DNA from: Taibaiella sp.
GTDB taxonomy: Bacteria > Bacteroidota > Bacteroidia > Chitinophagales > Chitinophagaceae
Reading direction: 5' to 3'
Length of the DNA stretch: 64,000 bases
Assembly: GCA_019739295.1 (NCBI GenBank)
Contig: JAHHDV010000021.1
Coordinates: 1 to 64,000, forward strand
The position numbers and the translations under genes were made by a program. This document shows positions 1 through 9,100 of this stretch, piece after piece. The notes under the pieces were generated by a model, which worked only from the letters and a program-made list of their open reading frames with translations, was not told where the DNA came from and made no database searches. Each line of letters starts with the position of its first letter. The stretch's first letter is position 1.

Positions 1-2
1 TG

Positions 3-437
3 TCAGGAATAGCCATAGATGTCCGCAGCATGATCAATAATGGCAAAGAAGAATATCTCCAGGCGCAACAATTAAAGACGCTGGGGATCCACGGATCATT
101 TGTGACGGACAATAGCAGTGTTCAGGGCTGGAATGCCCGGTACCTGAGGCTGTCCTATTTCGCGGACTGCCCGATCTATAGTATGCGGGACAGTGATTTT
201 ACAATGGCAGAAAGACTAAAGGATGCGAAGAGGTATCAGGTAGATTATTATTTTTATTTTTTCGATGGTATAGATAGTGACTACGAGTTAAAAGATACAG
301 ACGGTATTCCCTTCAGGGAACTGACGGGTTCTTCGGTCAAAGGGCTTAAAGTCTTTTCACTTAAAGAAAAGGTAGTACCGGCAGACCATCCCCTTGATGT
401 GAAATCAACAAAGCCGGCTTCTTTTAATGAACAGTAA
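3..437 (+). CDS. C-terminal part of an unrecognised protein (5' end outside window)
   Basis: The frame is open from the window edge, so an internal ATG at 30 is unlikely to be the real start. About 144 residues are visible and they are soluble in character: no membrane segment, many aromatic residues, and a run of Tyr/Phe around the middle (YYFYFFDG). It ends 7 bases before a strong hairpin. The composition would suit the soluble tail that follows the membrane part of some large glycosyltransferase-like membrane proteins, but that is only an impression and no motif supports it. Function unknown. Confidence 0.6.
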   Translation, partial: SGIAIDVRSMINNGKEEYLQAQQLKTLGIHGSFVTDNSSVQGWNARYLRLSYFADCPIYSMRDSDFTMAERLKDAKRYQVDYYFYFFDGIDSDYELKDTDGIPFRELTGSSVKGLKVFSLKEKVVPADHPLDVKSTKPASFNEQ

Positions 438-444
438 GAAACGG

Positions 445-474
445 GGCAGCCGCTACATTTCGGTAGCGGCTGCC
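445..474. terminator. Intrinsic terminator between two convergent genes
   Basis: A perfect 12-bp stem (445-456 with 463-474) around a 6-base loop lies between the stop codons of the plus-strand gene ending at 437 and the minus-strand icd ending at 508. T-rich sequence follows on the plus side, so it probably serves the plus-strand gene and perhaps both. Confidence 0.8.
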
Positions 475-507
475 TTCATATATTTTATTAGCTTATCCTT
501 TGGTATC

Positions 508-1740
508 CTATTGTCCCAATTTTGCTTTCAGATTTTGATCCAGCGCTTCAAGGAACTCTTCCGTGTAGAGATAGTGCTCTCCATGGCTGACTTTGTTCCC
601 GTGGATACATACGGCCAGGTCTTTGGTCATCTTGCCGGACTCTACCGTCTCGATACAAACCTGTTCCAAAGCATTGCAGAAATCAATAAGCTCCTGGTTG
701 TCATCCAGCTTTCCCCTGAATTCAAGCCCTCTTGTCCAGGCAAAGATAGAGGCAATCGGGTTGGTAGAAGTCGGGTTCCCTTTCTGATGCTCCCGGTAGT
801 GACGTGTCACAGTGCCATGTGCAGCTTCTGCCTCCATAACCGTTCCGTCCGGGGTCACCAATGTAGAAGTCATCAGTCCCAGTGAGCCAAATCCTTGTGC
901 TACGGTATCTGACTGCACATCCCCATCATAGTTTTTACACGCCCATACGAAGTTACCGTTCCATTTCAATGCTGAAGCTACCATATCATCGATCAGCCTG
1001 TGCTCGTATGTGATGCCTGCTTCCTCGAACCTGGATTTGAATTCATTCTGATAAATCTCTTCAAAGATATCTTTGAAGCGGCCGTCATATTTTTTGAGGA
1101 TCGTATTCTTGGTAGAAAGGTAAAGCGGCCACTTTTTGCCCAGTGCAGTATTGAAGCAGGAACGTGCGAAGCCCCGGATACTTTCGTCCGTATTGTACAT
1201 TGTCAATGCGACACCATCTCCTTTGAAGTGATACACTTCGAACTCCTGCACATTTCCGTCTTCGCCTTCAAATTTTACGGTTAATCTGCCCGGTCCCTTC
1301 GTCACAAAATCCGTGGCACGATATTGGTCACCAAATGCGTGACGGCCGATACAGATAGGTGCCGTCCAGTTAGGAACCAGTCTCGGAACATTCTTACAAA
1401 CAATCGGTTCACGGAATACGGTTCCGTCAAGGATATTACGGATCGTACCGTTCGGGGACTTCCACATTTGCTTTAGCCTGAACTCTTCTACTCTTTGCTC
1501 ATCGGGTGTAATGGTCGCGCATTTGATCCCTACACCATATTGCCTGATCGCATTGGCCGCATCCACTGTGACCTGGTCATCAGTAGCATCTCTGTGCTCA
1601 ATACCTAAATCATAATATTTGATATCTACATCTACATATGGAAGGATCAGTTTTTCCTTAATAAACTTCCAGATGATCCTGGTCATTTCATCACCATCAA
1701 GTTCCACTACCGGGTTGGCCACTATTATTTTCTGAGACAT
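508..1740 (-). CDS. icd: NADP-dependent isocitrate dehydrogenase, eukaryote-like (IDH1/2) family
   Basis: Encodes 410 residues, the usual length of the homodimeric family that includes mitochondrial and cytosolic IDH1/IDH2. It converts isocitrate to 2-oxoglutarate and CO2 in the TCA cycle, normally with NADP. The N-terminus contains [13 protein letters not shown], and the family-typical [16 protein letters not shown] and [12 protein letters not shown] segments are present. I use ATG 1740 because the protein begins [17 protein letters not shown] as in relatives; the frame extends 32 codons further upstream without family similarity. A second, unrelated-family isocitrate dehydrogenase lies just upstream on the same strand. 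The gene is intact and is probably transcribed from its own promoter at 1762-1769. Confidence 0.95.
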   Translation of the reverse strand: MSQKIIVANPVVELDGDEMTRIIWKFIKEKLILPYVDVDIKYYDLGIEHRDATDDQVTVDAANAIRQYGVGIKCATITPDEQRVEEFRLKQMWKSPNGTIRNILDGTVFREPIVCKNVPRLVPNWTAPICIGRHAFGDQYRATDFVTKGPGRLTVKFEGEDGNVQEFEVYHFKGDGVALTMYNTDESIRGFARSCFNTALGKKWPLYLSTKNTILKKYDGRFKDIFEEIYQNEFKSRFEEAGITYEHRLIDDMVASALKWNGNFVWACKNYDGDVQSDTVAQGFGSLGLMTSTLVTPDGTVMEAEAAHGTVTRHYREHQKGNPTSTNPIASIFAWTRGLEFRGKLDDNQELIDFCNALEQVCIETVESGKMTKDLAVCIHGNKVSHGEHYLYTEEFLEALDQNLKAKLGQ

Positions 1741-1761
1741 ATATCTGATTTTTAATTTTGG

Positions 1762-1769
1762 CAAATGTA
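1762..1769 (-). promoter_or_regulatory. Bacteroidota-type -7 box of icd
   Basis: On the minus strand this reads TACATTTG, matching the TAnnTTTG consensus of the Bacteroidota primary sigma factor. A TTTG lies about 19-20 bases further upstream at the expected -33 position. The box ends 21 bases before ATG 1740. Confidence 0.55.
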
Positions 1770-2053
1770 ATAAAATTCGCTTTGCTATCAAATTACAAAT
1801 CCCTTCCCGGCGATTTTTTACATTTCTTCCATACAATTGTTCATCACGGGATCATCTCTCTTTTGCCATTCGCTCCGCGTAGTGTCTCTACCTCAAAACC
1901 GGTTGCTTTCAGATCTCTTTTGACCCGGACCTTCCATCGGTGGTTGAGACCCATTTAAGTGGAGAATGGGCTGAGCGTTTCATTATATATGGATTAACCA
2001 ATGTCATATCAAAATTAATGTGCCGAGTTTTCTCCCTCTCATTTTTCCTTTCA

Positions 2054-3419
2054 TTATAATGCCATAAAAAAAACTCCCATATTCATAATGGGAGTTTTCT
2101 CAATAACATATTTTATGTGTATCACAGGCTGCTGGACTTTTTCAACTGCCCGTCTATACCTACCTGGATTGCCGAGGTTCTTGATGATCTCCTCCCCGAA
2201 TTCGTCCGTTTTCAATAATGTGGCCCCGGTCATCAGGTTAAAGAAGTCGATGGTCACCCTTTTCCTCATAATAGCGGCACTCAGCGCTTCTGTGATCAGG
2301 TCGGCAGCTTCCTGCCACCCCATATATTCGAGCATCATCACACCGCTCAGGATAACAGATGACGGGTTCATGGCATTCTTACCTGCAAACTTGGGAGCTG
2401 TACCATGTGTAGCTTCAAAGACGGCATACCCGGTTTTATAATTGATATTGGCGCCGGGCGCGATACCAATGCCTCCTACTGCCGCAGCAAGTGCATCAGA
2501 AATATAATCACCGTTCAGGTTCAGTGTGGCTACTACTGAATAGTCCCTGAGGGGCCAGCAGGATCTGCTGCAGGAAGTTGTCCGCTATAACGTCCTTAAT
2601 CAACAGCTTACCATTGTTCAAAGCTTCCGCCTGCGCTTCATTAGCAGCCGACTCCCCTTTCTCCGCTTTGATCTCATCCCATTCTTCCCAGGTAAACACT
2701 TTATCCGCATACTCCTTTCTCGCCACTTCGTATCCCCATTTCTTAAAGGATCCTTCCGTAAACTTCATAATGTTTCCTTTATGGACCAGGGTCACGGATG
2801 GTTTCCTGTATTCCAATGCATCATTGATCGCTGCCCTTACTAATCTTTGGGTACCATCCTTGGATACCGGCTTCACACCAAAAGAAGAACTCTCCGGGAA
2901 GCGGATCTTATTCACACCCATCTCTTCGATAAGGAACGTCTTGAACTTTTCTGCTTCCGGGGTCCCGGTCTGCCACTCGATGCCCGCATAGATGTCCTCC
3001 GTGTTTTCCCGGAAGATGGTCATATTCACTTGCTCAGGGTGCAATAATGGTGAGGGCACACCTTTGTACCATCTTACAGGCCTGAGACATACATACAGAT
3101 CTAAAGTCTGTCTCATCGCTACATTCAGAGAACGGATACCACCACCTATCGGCGTAGTCAGGGGTCCTTTGATAGATACTAAATATTCTTTGGCAGCTTC
3201 TAAGGTCTCCTCAGGGAGCCAGTTACCGGTCTTATTGAAAGCTTTTTCACCCGCTAATATTTCTTTCCATTCTATTTTTCTTTCCCCTTTATAAGCCATT
3301 TCCACAGCAGCGTCCAGAACTTTTGACGCTACTTTCCAGATTTCGGGCCCGATTCCATCACCTTCGATAAAAGGAATGGTAGGACGATTCGGAACGACCA
3401 GCTTGCCATCGGAACCCAT
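2054..3419 (-). CDS. icd: Isocitrate dehydrogenase, E. coli Icd family, frame-broken
   Basis: Belongs to the bacterial Icd family (E. coli Icd, 416 residues), distinct from the neighbouring IDH1-like enzyme. The substrate-binding segment [13 protein letters not shown] is intact, including the serine phosphorylated in E. coli (Ser113). The frame breaks near 2546-2554 at a GGGG/CCCC run; removing one base joins LLAP to the conserved [12 protein letters not shown] in the other frame. The cofactor loop reads [15 protein letters not shown]. This keeps the NADP-type Lys344 but has Phe for Tyr345, and the positions of Tyr391 and Arg395 are Ile and Asn. The frame runs about 35 residues past the usual end and through a terminator hairpin, so a second indel near 2150-2170 is likely and the true stop is uncertain. 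Confidence 0.85.
2070..2098 (-). terminator. Intrinsic terminator downstream of the second icd
   Basis: An 11-bp stem (2070-2080 with 2088-2098) with a 7-base loop is followed on the minus strand by a run of eight T. It lies inside the apparent 3' extension of the second icd frame, which suggests that the real stop codon is upstream of it. Confidence 0.8.
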
Positions 3420-3510
3420 TGTTATTTTTTTCTGACATAGTATGCTACGATTATGAATATTAATTTTTTAAGAATGTTCATTAATGGACTATCTACCCGT
3501 AATGAAGGCA

Positions 3511-3518
3511 CAAAGGTA
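3511..3518 (-). promoter_or_regulatory. Bacteroidota-type -7 box of the second icd
   Basis: On the minus strand it reads TACCTTTG, an exact match to TAnnTTTG. It lies 91 bases upstream of ATG 3419 and only two bases past the T-tract of the upstream gene's terminator, so its -33 region is the T-tract itself. Confidence 0.55.
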
Positions 3519-3520
3519 AT

Positions 3521-3551
3521 AAAAAAAAAGCCCACTCTATAAGGAGCAGGC
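3521..3551 (-). terminator. Intrinsic terminator of the small secreted-protein gene
   Basis: On the minus strand GCCTGCTC (3551-3544) pairs with GAGTGGGC (3537-3530), including two G-U pairs, around loop CTTATA. Nine T residues follow. It begins 24 bases after the stop codon at 3575. Confidence 0.65.
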
Positions 3552-3574
3552 AGGAATAAAATGATGATGAAAAT

Positions 3575-3909
3575 TTATTTCATTTTGGACTGTACTTCAT
3601 TGAAACAGGGCATGACTACCGGGGTGATTTTCTCATTGACCACCTGCTTCTCCTGTGCAGTTCCATTCATAAGAATTTCGTCCATCTTCTTTACCTTCTT
3701 CTACTGTAAATTTAGCAAGGAGCTTGTCGGCATTGCATTCGCAAAATTGCTGTAAATCCGCATCAGATATCTTGACATCTTTCATCTTGGATTTGAACTC
3801 TTTTTTGCATTTTTCTACATATGTCTTTTTAACCTCGTCCTTCTGCGATTGTGCAGCTATGGTCAGCGGAAGGGCAAAAACCGTTACCACCAAAAGTAAT
3901 TTTTTTCAT
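3575..3909 (-). CDS. Small secreted protein, unknown function, two frame breaks
   Basis: Joined across two indels, the gene encodes about 110 residues. It has a signal peptide (MKKLLLVVTVFALPLTIAAQ) and a lysine-rich mature part containing two conserved-looking cysteines (FCECNADKLL) plus two further cysteines (EKCKKEF, MPCFNE). The breaks are an extra A in the A-run right after the start codon (about 3900) and an extra A near 3690. Removing one base at each gives 333 bases, exactly 111 codons. It sits between icd and the MCE gene with its own terminator. I do not recognise a family. Confidence 0.6.
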
Positions 3910-4112
3910 TTTCTCCGATTTGGGATATGAGCAAAATAATTAAAAAATGTATTACAGATATGTTAATAATCAAACCGGGAAAAAGATTGGATTTTAAAAT
4001 TATATATGTTTGCCGTTTAAAAATACATAATTTTCGTTAAGGATATGAAGGGTTCGGCTACCGCCGTATGATAAGTATGTTTATCTTTGACGCTGCTAAA
4101 TGTCTACTTTTT

Positions 4113-5075
4113 ATGGCTTTGAAAATAAACAATGAAGTAAAATTAGGAATACTTGTGATTGTCACCGTAGCTGCGTTGATCTTCGGGATACGCATGCTAC
4201 AGGGAAAAGGCCTGTTTGATTCCGGGAAAGACTTCTATGCATACTATGATGATGCTACAGGATTGCAGAATTCGGCTCCTGTTGTACTGAAAGGTGTATC
4301 TATCGGCAGGGTCAAAGACATAGAGATCACGGACCAGCAAAAGATTAAAGTGACCATTCATGTCAATAAAGGCATGGAAATACCTGTAGGAAGCAGTGCA
4401 GAACTCTCTTCTACGAGTATGCTTTCCAGCGATAAGGTGATTGCCATTCACTTCCCTGAGACCCCTGCCCGGCAGTATATGAAAGATGGTGAATCCCTGC
4501 CGGCACAAGTGTCCGGGGGATTACTGGGCGATCTGGGAGATGGTGTAAAACCTATATTGAAAAATGTAGACGGTACGGTTCAGAATATCGACTCGCTCGT
4601 TCTTTCACTCAATAGTATCGTCAATTACCAGACCCAGCAGTACCTGAACAATTCATTCAAGAACCTGGATGTAACACTGGCCGAACTTTCCAAACTATCC
4701 GCAGCACTTAACCAGCAGACAACAGCACTCAGCGGGATTATGAAAAATGTAAATGGATTCACCGGTAACCTTAATGAAAACAACTATAAAATTTCCAACA
4801 TACTCTCTAATGCCGAAACTGCGACCAATTCACTTACCGGACCCGAGATCAAAGAAACGTTGAAGTCACTGCAGTCTGCTTCGGATAACCTGAACAATAC
4901 GCTGGCCGGTATCAACAGTACAGACGGAACGCTGGGATTATTAACCAGGGACCGCAAAATGTATGATAATATCGTTCGCCTTTCAGAATCACTGGATGCA
5001 TTGATGATCGACCTGAAGAATCACCCGGGGCGGTACATTAACGTATCTGTATTCGGCAGCAGCAAGCGGGATTAA
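4113..5075 (+). CDS. MCE (MlaD-like) family protein
   Basis: About 320 residues. An N-terminal membrane anchor (EVKLGILVIVTVAALIFG) is followed by one MCE domain (roughly residues 25-110, with GLQNSAPVVLKGVSIGRV). A long alpha-helical, Asn/Ser/Leu-rich region of about 170 residues then follows. MCE proteins form hexameric rings or tubes that carry lipids across the periplasm between inner and outer membrane. I choose ATG 4113 (MALKINNEVKLGIL); the frame opens 45 bases earlier without similarity. No MlaE permease or MlaF ATPase lies next to it in this window. Its stop overlaps by four bases the stop of the convergent gene. Confidence 0.85.
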   Translation: MALKINNEVKLGILVIVTVAALIFGIRMLQGKGLFDSGKDFYAYYDDATGLQNSAPVVLKGVSIGRVKDIEITDQQKIKVTIHVNKGMEIPVGSSAELSSTSMLSSDKVIAIHFPETPARQYMKDGESLPAQVSGGLLGDLGDGVKPILKNVDGTVQNIDSLVLSLNSIVNYQTQQYLNNSFKNLDVTLAELSKLSAALNQQTTALSGIMKNVNGFTGNLNENNYKISNILSNAETATNSLTGPEIKETLKSLQSASDNLNNTLAGINSTDGTLGLLTRDRKMYDNIVRLSESLDALMIDLKNHPGRYINVSVFGSSKRD

Positions 5076-6709
5076 TCTCTGGATTTGGTCACCCTTTTGA
5101 TATCGATAATATTCATCGGGTTGACAGACATTCCCTGCACATCTTTGTGCATAAAGGACATCAGTTCATCGTAGAACAACGGGATAACGGCATACTGCTG
5201 TGCCGCTATGCTGTCCATAAGCCGGTATTTCTGTTCCCGAACCTGAGGATCTTCCGTTTGAATCGCTTCATGATAATACCGGTCGAACAGCGGATGATGG
5301 AACCGGGTATAATTCGGGGGTGCGGGCAGTGAACTGTAAAAATAGGCCAGGTATGTTTCCGCATCCGGGTAATCTGCTATCCACTGGGCTTTAAAGCAGC
5401 TTACCTGTCCCTGGCTCATCAGTTGCCTCATCATTCCCGGCTGGTAAACCTGTACCCTGGCAGCTATCCCTATTTCTATCAGCTGCTGCGCGATAAAATT
5501 GCACATATCCCCCAATGCTTCCGGTGTAGCGATTTCCAATGTGATCACCGGCCAGCCGGTACTGTCCTTTACCTCCCGGATGAGCCGGGCTGCCCTGTCG
5601 GGATCAAATTCACTTTTGAATCCCCTGTCTTTCATTCCCGGCATATAGCCGGGTGTAAACCCCTGGTATGCAGGGATCCCGATACCATTCCTGAAATAGG
5701 TGACGATCTTCTGCTTGTTGATGCCCATATCTATGGCGTGCCTTACTTTTCTCAATCTTAATGCAGGATTGACCTGCAGGTTGCTGTCCATCAGTATCCC
5801 CAGATATTCCGTATTGAGATATGGCCGCTTCCTTAAGGTCAGGAATGCCTCCACTTCGGGTTTTAATGTGCCTTTCTTGGTCAGTACCAGATCCTTGATC
5901 AGTCCGTCGATACCATTGATAAAGTCGAGTTTCCCCTCTTTGATCATCAGGTATTCCATTGCCTTACTTTCATTGAAGCTGACCTTTACCGCATCGAGAT
6001 AAGGCAATGGCTTTCCCTGTTCATCCCGTTCCCAGTAATGGCCATTTTTATGCAATATCAATGCATTGCCTTCATCCCAGCGTACCATTTGGAACGGACC
6101 GGTACCACAGGGATGATTCCTGAAATCCGTACCATATTTCATCACTGCTTCCTGTGGGACGATACTACAATACTGCATCGACAGCAATTCCAGAAACGGC
6201 GCAAAGGGTGCTGCCAGCCTGATCTCTACTATAGTATCATTGACAGCCCTGAACGGCTCCTCCGCTGCTACTTTACCATTAAATATCCATGCACCGGGAG
6301 ATGCTACTTCAGGGTCTATAATTCTCCGGAAAGAATAAACCACATCTGCAGCCGTCATTTTTCTGCCTTTTCCGTCGGGAAATGCATCATGATCCTGGAA
6401 ATAAACATGATTATGAAGAAAAAACCTGTAAACCAATCCACCCGAATCGATTTCATACCTGTAAGCCAACGAAGGGACAATATTTAAACTGGTATCGATC
6501 TCGATCAGCGTATTATAGATCATATGGACCTGCCACATGATGGCCAGGCTCTTGGCAAAGGCAGGGTCTAATGATTCCAGACCTCCGGTCTGGTTGTAGA
6601 AAAAAGTATGCTCTTCGCTGATCGGCCTTTCCTTCTCCTTACAGGAATGAAGCCCGAACAGCAACAGGGTGAAGGAACAGGCTACAATTTTAGGTAATTT
6701 AAAAAACAT
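5072..6709 (-). CDS. Oligopeptide-type ABC transporter substrate-binding lipoprotein
   Basis: 545 residues with a lipoprotein signal ending in the lipobox LHSC (Cys23). The rest is an SBP_bac_5 (OppA/DppA family) solute-binding domain: LDPAFAKS near the start, MTAADVVYSFRRIIDP, HPCGTGPFQM and the C-terminal dimension of about 500 residues all fit. These proteins bind peptides or similar solutes for an ABC importer. No permease or ATPase genes are adjacent, which is common for Bacteroidota homologues. It is convergent with the MCE gene. Confidence 0.85.
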   Translation of the reverse strand: MFFKLPKIVACSFTLLLFGLHSCKEKERPISEEHTFFYNQTGGLESLDPAFAKSLAIMWQVHMIYNTLIEIDTSLNIVPSLAYRYEIDSGGLVYRFFLHNHVYFQDHDAFPDGKGRKMTAADVVYSFRRIIDPEVASPGAWIFNGKVAAEEPFRAVNDTIVEIRLAAPFAPFLELLSMQYCSIVPQEAVMKYGTDFRNHPCGTGPFQMVRWDEGNALILHKNGHYWERDEQGKPLPYLDAVKVSFNESKAMEYLMIKEGKLDFINGIDGLIKDLVLTKKGTLKPEVEAFLTLRKRPYLNTEYLGILMDSNLQVNPALRLRKVRHAIDMGINKQKIVTYFRNGIGIPAYQGFTPGYMPGMKDRGFKSEFDPDRAARLIREVKDSTGWPVITLEIATPEALGDMCNFIAQQLIEIGIAARVQVYQPGMMRQLMSQGQVSCFKAQWIADYPDAETYLAYFYSSLPAPPNYTRFHHPLFDRYYHEAIQTEDPQVREQKYRLMDSIAAQQYAVIPLFYDELMSFMHKDVQGMSVNPMNIIDIKRVTKSRD

Positions 6710-6809
6710 ATCGGTTTTTGTTCAATGTTTTGACCGGTTGGATATTTTATCCGGCCAAAAAGTTTGGACACCAATCAGGCTAAATTATATAAATATCGAA
6801 TAATTCTGT

Positions 6810-6817
6810 TATTTTTG
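6810..6817 (+). promoter_or_regulatory. Putative -7 box of the PPIase gene
   Basis: TATTTTTG fits TAnnTTTG and lies 32 bases before ATG 6850. No clear TTTG was seen at -33, so support is moderate. Confidence 0.4.
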
Positions 6818-6849
6818 CCGACCTTATCAATAAAAAATATAAAAAGTAT

Positions 6850-9000
6850 ATGGCTATTATACAGACTATCAGAGACAAATATGCCAAGGTAGCAGGTGCG
6901 TTGATCATCCTGGCATTGGTGGGATTCGTACTTACCGATCTGGGCAAAAGCGGGTTTAGCAACTCTACTACCGTAGCAAAGGTAGACGGGGAAAAGATTG
7001 ATGTGCAGGACTTCCTCGCATTGAGCAATGAAAGGATCGAACAGCAAAGGGCACAAAGCCAGGGTCAGCCATTGACCAGCATACAGGAAGAACAGCTCAA
7101 AGACGAAGTATGGTCCCAGATGCTTTCAAATATTCTATTTGAAAGCTGGAAAGACAAAATGGGAGTGGATGTGAGTGCTGCTGAGTTCAAGGACATGTTT
7201 ACGGGCATTATGCCGGATCCGAATGTAAAGCAGATGTTTGCCGATCCGCAGACCGGTGAATTCAATGCAGAAGAAGCGATCATGCAATTCAATGAATTTG
7301 AAAAGACGACCAACGACACACTGAAAAGAAACTGGGCTGCTTACAAGCAAGGCCTGATGAAGAACAGGCTACAGCAAAAGATCGGCAACCTGGTAACTGC
7401 AGCTCTCTACACACCTAAGACGGTTCTGGATATACAGGCTAAACTAAAAAACCAACAGGCTAATGTAGAAATGGTCCAGATCCCATATACTTTAGTAAGC
7501 GATGATAAAGTAACGGTTACCGACCAGGAAATCAAAGACTACCTGAATGCCAACAAAGCAAGGTTTACCGTCAATAATCCTATCGTAGAGCTGGAAGTGA
7601 TACAAATCCCGATTGTACCCAGCATTGCAGATTCTACGGCTTTCATCCATCAGATGGATTCATTGAAAACAATATTTGCCACAGCAGAAAATCCGGAAGA
7701 ATTTGCGTCTAACGTTACAGGCCAGACCGTACAGGCCCAGTCCTTTACGAAAGACATGTTAGCATCCCTTCCCAATAGCGAGGAATTGATGGCTGCAGGA
7801 GTGGGTTCCATAGTAGGTCCATTCCCGATACAGGGTACACAATATGCAGTAGCTAAAATCATGGATAAGTCCACACTTCCGGATTCTATCGAAGTAAGGC
7901 ATATCCTGATTACTATGCAGGATCCCAGTGGTGCTTCTATGAGAACCAAAGAAGAAGCGCAAAGCCTGATCGACAGTCTTGCCGCTGCATTGAAAGCCGG
8001 TGCCAACTTTGACTCTCTGGCTGCTACTTTCTCGGATGATCCGGGTAGCAAGAACAGCGGTGGTAAATATACATTTACTGCTTCTCAAAAGTCAAGCCTG
8101 ACCAAACCATTCGGGGATTTCGCATTCTCAGGCAATGCAGGGGAATCGAAAATAATATTTGTTGAGCAGGGTTATATGGGATACCATTATATTGAAATCC
8201 TTAAAAGGTCTGCTTCCAGTCAGGCTGTAAGCAATATGGTGATGATGTTCCAGAACCTGGAAGTAAGTGAACAATCCAAGCAGAATCTCAATAATATTGC
8301 CAACCAGTTCGTGATCGATGCCTCCAAAGGAGGTAACAGCTTCGATAAGGAAGCTCAGAAAATCGGTGTCAACAAAATGCCTGTAATGGCTAATCCCAAC
8401 ACTAAAATCGTAGGAAATGTAGGTGTCTCCGGTGACCTGATGCAATGGGCCAATAAGGCAACCGTTGGCGATATATCTCCCATTGTCATTATTGATAACA
8501 AATATGTGATCGCAAAGCTGGCCGGTAAGAGTGAGAAAGGCCAGGTTATGGAATCTGAGAACCTGAAAAAGGAGATAGAGCAGATTCTCAAAACCAAGAA
8601 AAAAGCGGATATCCTGATCCAGGAATATGACAGCAAAGGCGATATCGCTAATATAGCAGGTGCCAGCGGCCAGACTATAGTAACAGTAGACAGCATCAGC
8701 TTCTTAGGTGCTAAGAATCCAATGCTGAACAGCGAAGCAAAGCTACTGGGATATATTACCTCAACTGCCGGAGCCGTAGGGCAAACGTCCAAAGGTATAC
8801 CGGGAAGGCAAGGTGTATATTATGTCAAAGTACTGGCTAAAAACGAGATCAGCAATGGTGCTGAAAGGAACCCGGATATGGAAAGAAAAGCGGCTTCCTC
8901 TATGTACAGGGCCAATGCCTACAGGATGTTCCTGAACACCAAAATTCAGAATGCGGATATTGACGATAAGCGTTCTGAATTCATAAACAAGGGGTTATAA
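6850..9000 (+). CDS. PpiD/SurA-type peptidyl-prolyl isomerase and periplasmic chaperone
   Basis: 716 residues. A single N-terminal membrane anchor (about residues 14-32, VAGALIILALVGFVLTDLG) places the rest in the periplasm. A SurA_N-like chaperone region follows. A parvulin rotamase domain lies around residues 345-455 (IEVRHILITM, then FDSLAATFSDDPGSKNSGG), and a further degenerate parvulin-like region follows. PpiD-family proteins assist folding of outer-membrane and secreted proteins leaving the Sec translocon. The gene is monocistronic: promoter-like box upstream and a strong hairpin directly downstream. Confidence 0.9.
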   Translation: MAIIQTIRDKYAKVAGALIILALVGFVLTDLGKSGFSNSTTVAKVDGEKIDVQDFLALSNERIEQQRAQSQGQPLTSIQEEQLKDEVWSQMLSNILFESWKDKMGVDVSAAEFKDMFTGIMPDPNVKQMFADPQTGEFNAEEAIMQFNEFEKTTNDTLKRNWAAYKQGLMKNRLQQKIGNLVTAALYTPKTVLDIQAKLKNQQANVEMVQIPYTLVSDDKVTVTDQEIKDYLNANKARFTVNNPIVELEVIQIPIVPSIADSTAFIHQMDSLKTIFATAENPEEFASNVTGQTVQAQSFTKDMLASLPNSEELMAAGVGSIVGPFPIQGTQYAVAKIMDKSTLPDSIEVRHILITMQDPSGASMRTKEEAQSLIDSLAAALKAGANFDSLAATFSDDPGSKNSGGKYTFTASQKSSLTKPFGDFAFSGNAGESKIIFVEQGYMGYHYIEILKRSASSQAVSNMVMMFQNLEVSEQSKQNLNNIANQFVIDASKGGNSFDKEAQKIGVNKMPVMANPNTKIVGNVGVSGDLMQWANKATVGDISPIVIIDNKYVIAKLAGKSEKGQVMESENLKKEIEQILKTKKKADILIQEYDSKGDIANIAGASGQTIVTVDSISFLGAKNPMLNSEAKLLGYITSTAGAVGQTSKGIPGRQGVYYVKVLAKNEISNGAERNPDMERKAASSMYRANAYRMFLNTKIQNADIDDKRSEFINKGL

Positions 9001-9027
9001 TCCTGGTATCGTCTTTTATCATTTTTG

Positions 9028-9067
9028 ATCAGCCTTTCTGCAATCCGCAAAAAGGCTGATTTTTTTT
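9028..9067 (+). terminator. Intrinsic terminator after the PPIase gene
   Basis: A 14-bp stem with one mismatch (9028-9041 with 9047-9060) and a 5-base loop is followed by seven T. The T-tract runs directly into the promoter box of the next gene. Confidence 0.85.
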
Positions 9068-9068
9068 A

Positions 9069-9076
9069 TACATTTG
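9069..9076 (+). promoter_or_regulatory. Bacteroidota-type -7 box of the glycosyltransferase gene
   Basis: TACATTTG matches TAnnTTTG and sits one base after the T-tract of the preceding terminator. It implies a transcript start near 9083, which argues for the TTG start at 9101 rather than the in-frame TTG at 9074. Confidence 0.55.
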
Positions 9077-9100
9077 CCTTGCCAATACAAATTCCCCGGT

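Noticed and set aside
2508..3419. Calling the frame-broken icd, prfC, tolC, hlyD, TonB and S9 genes pseudogenes
   Set aside because: One-base corrections at homopolymers restore full-length, motif-complete products, and in seven genes the corrected length is codon-exact.
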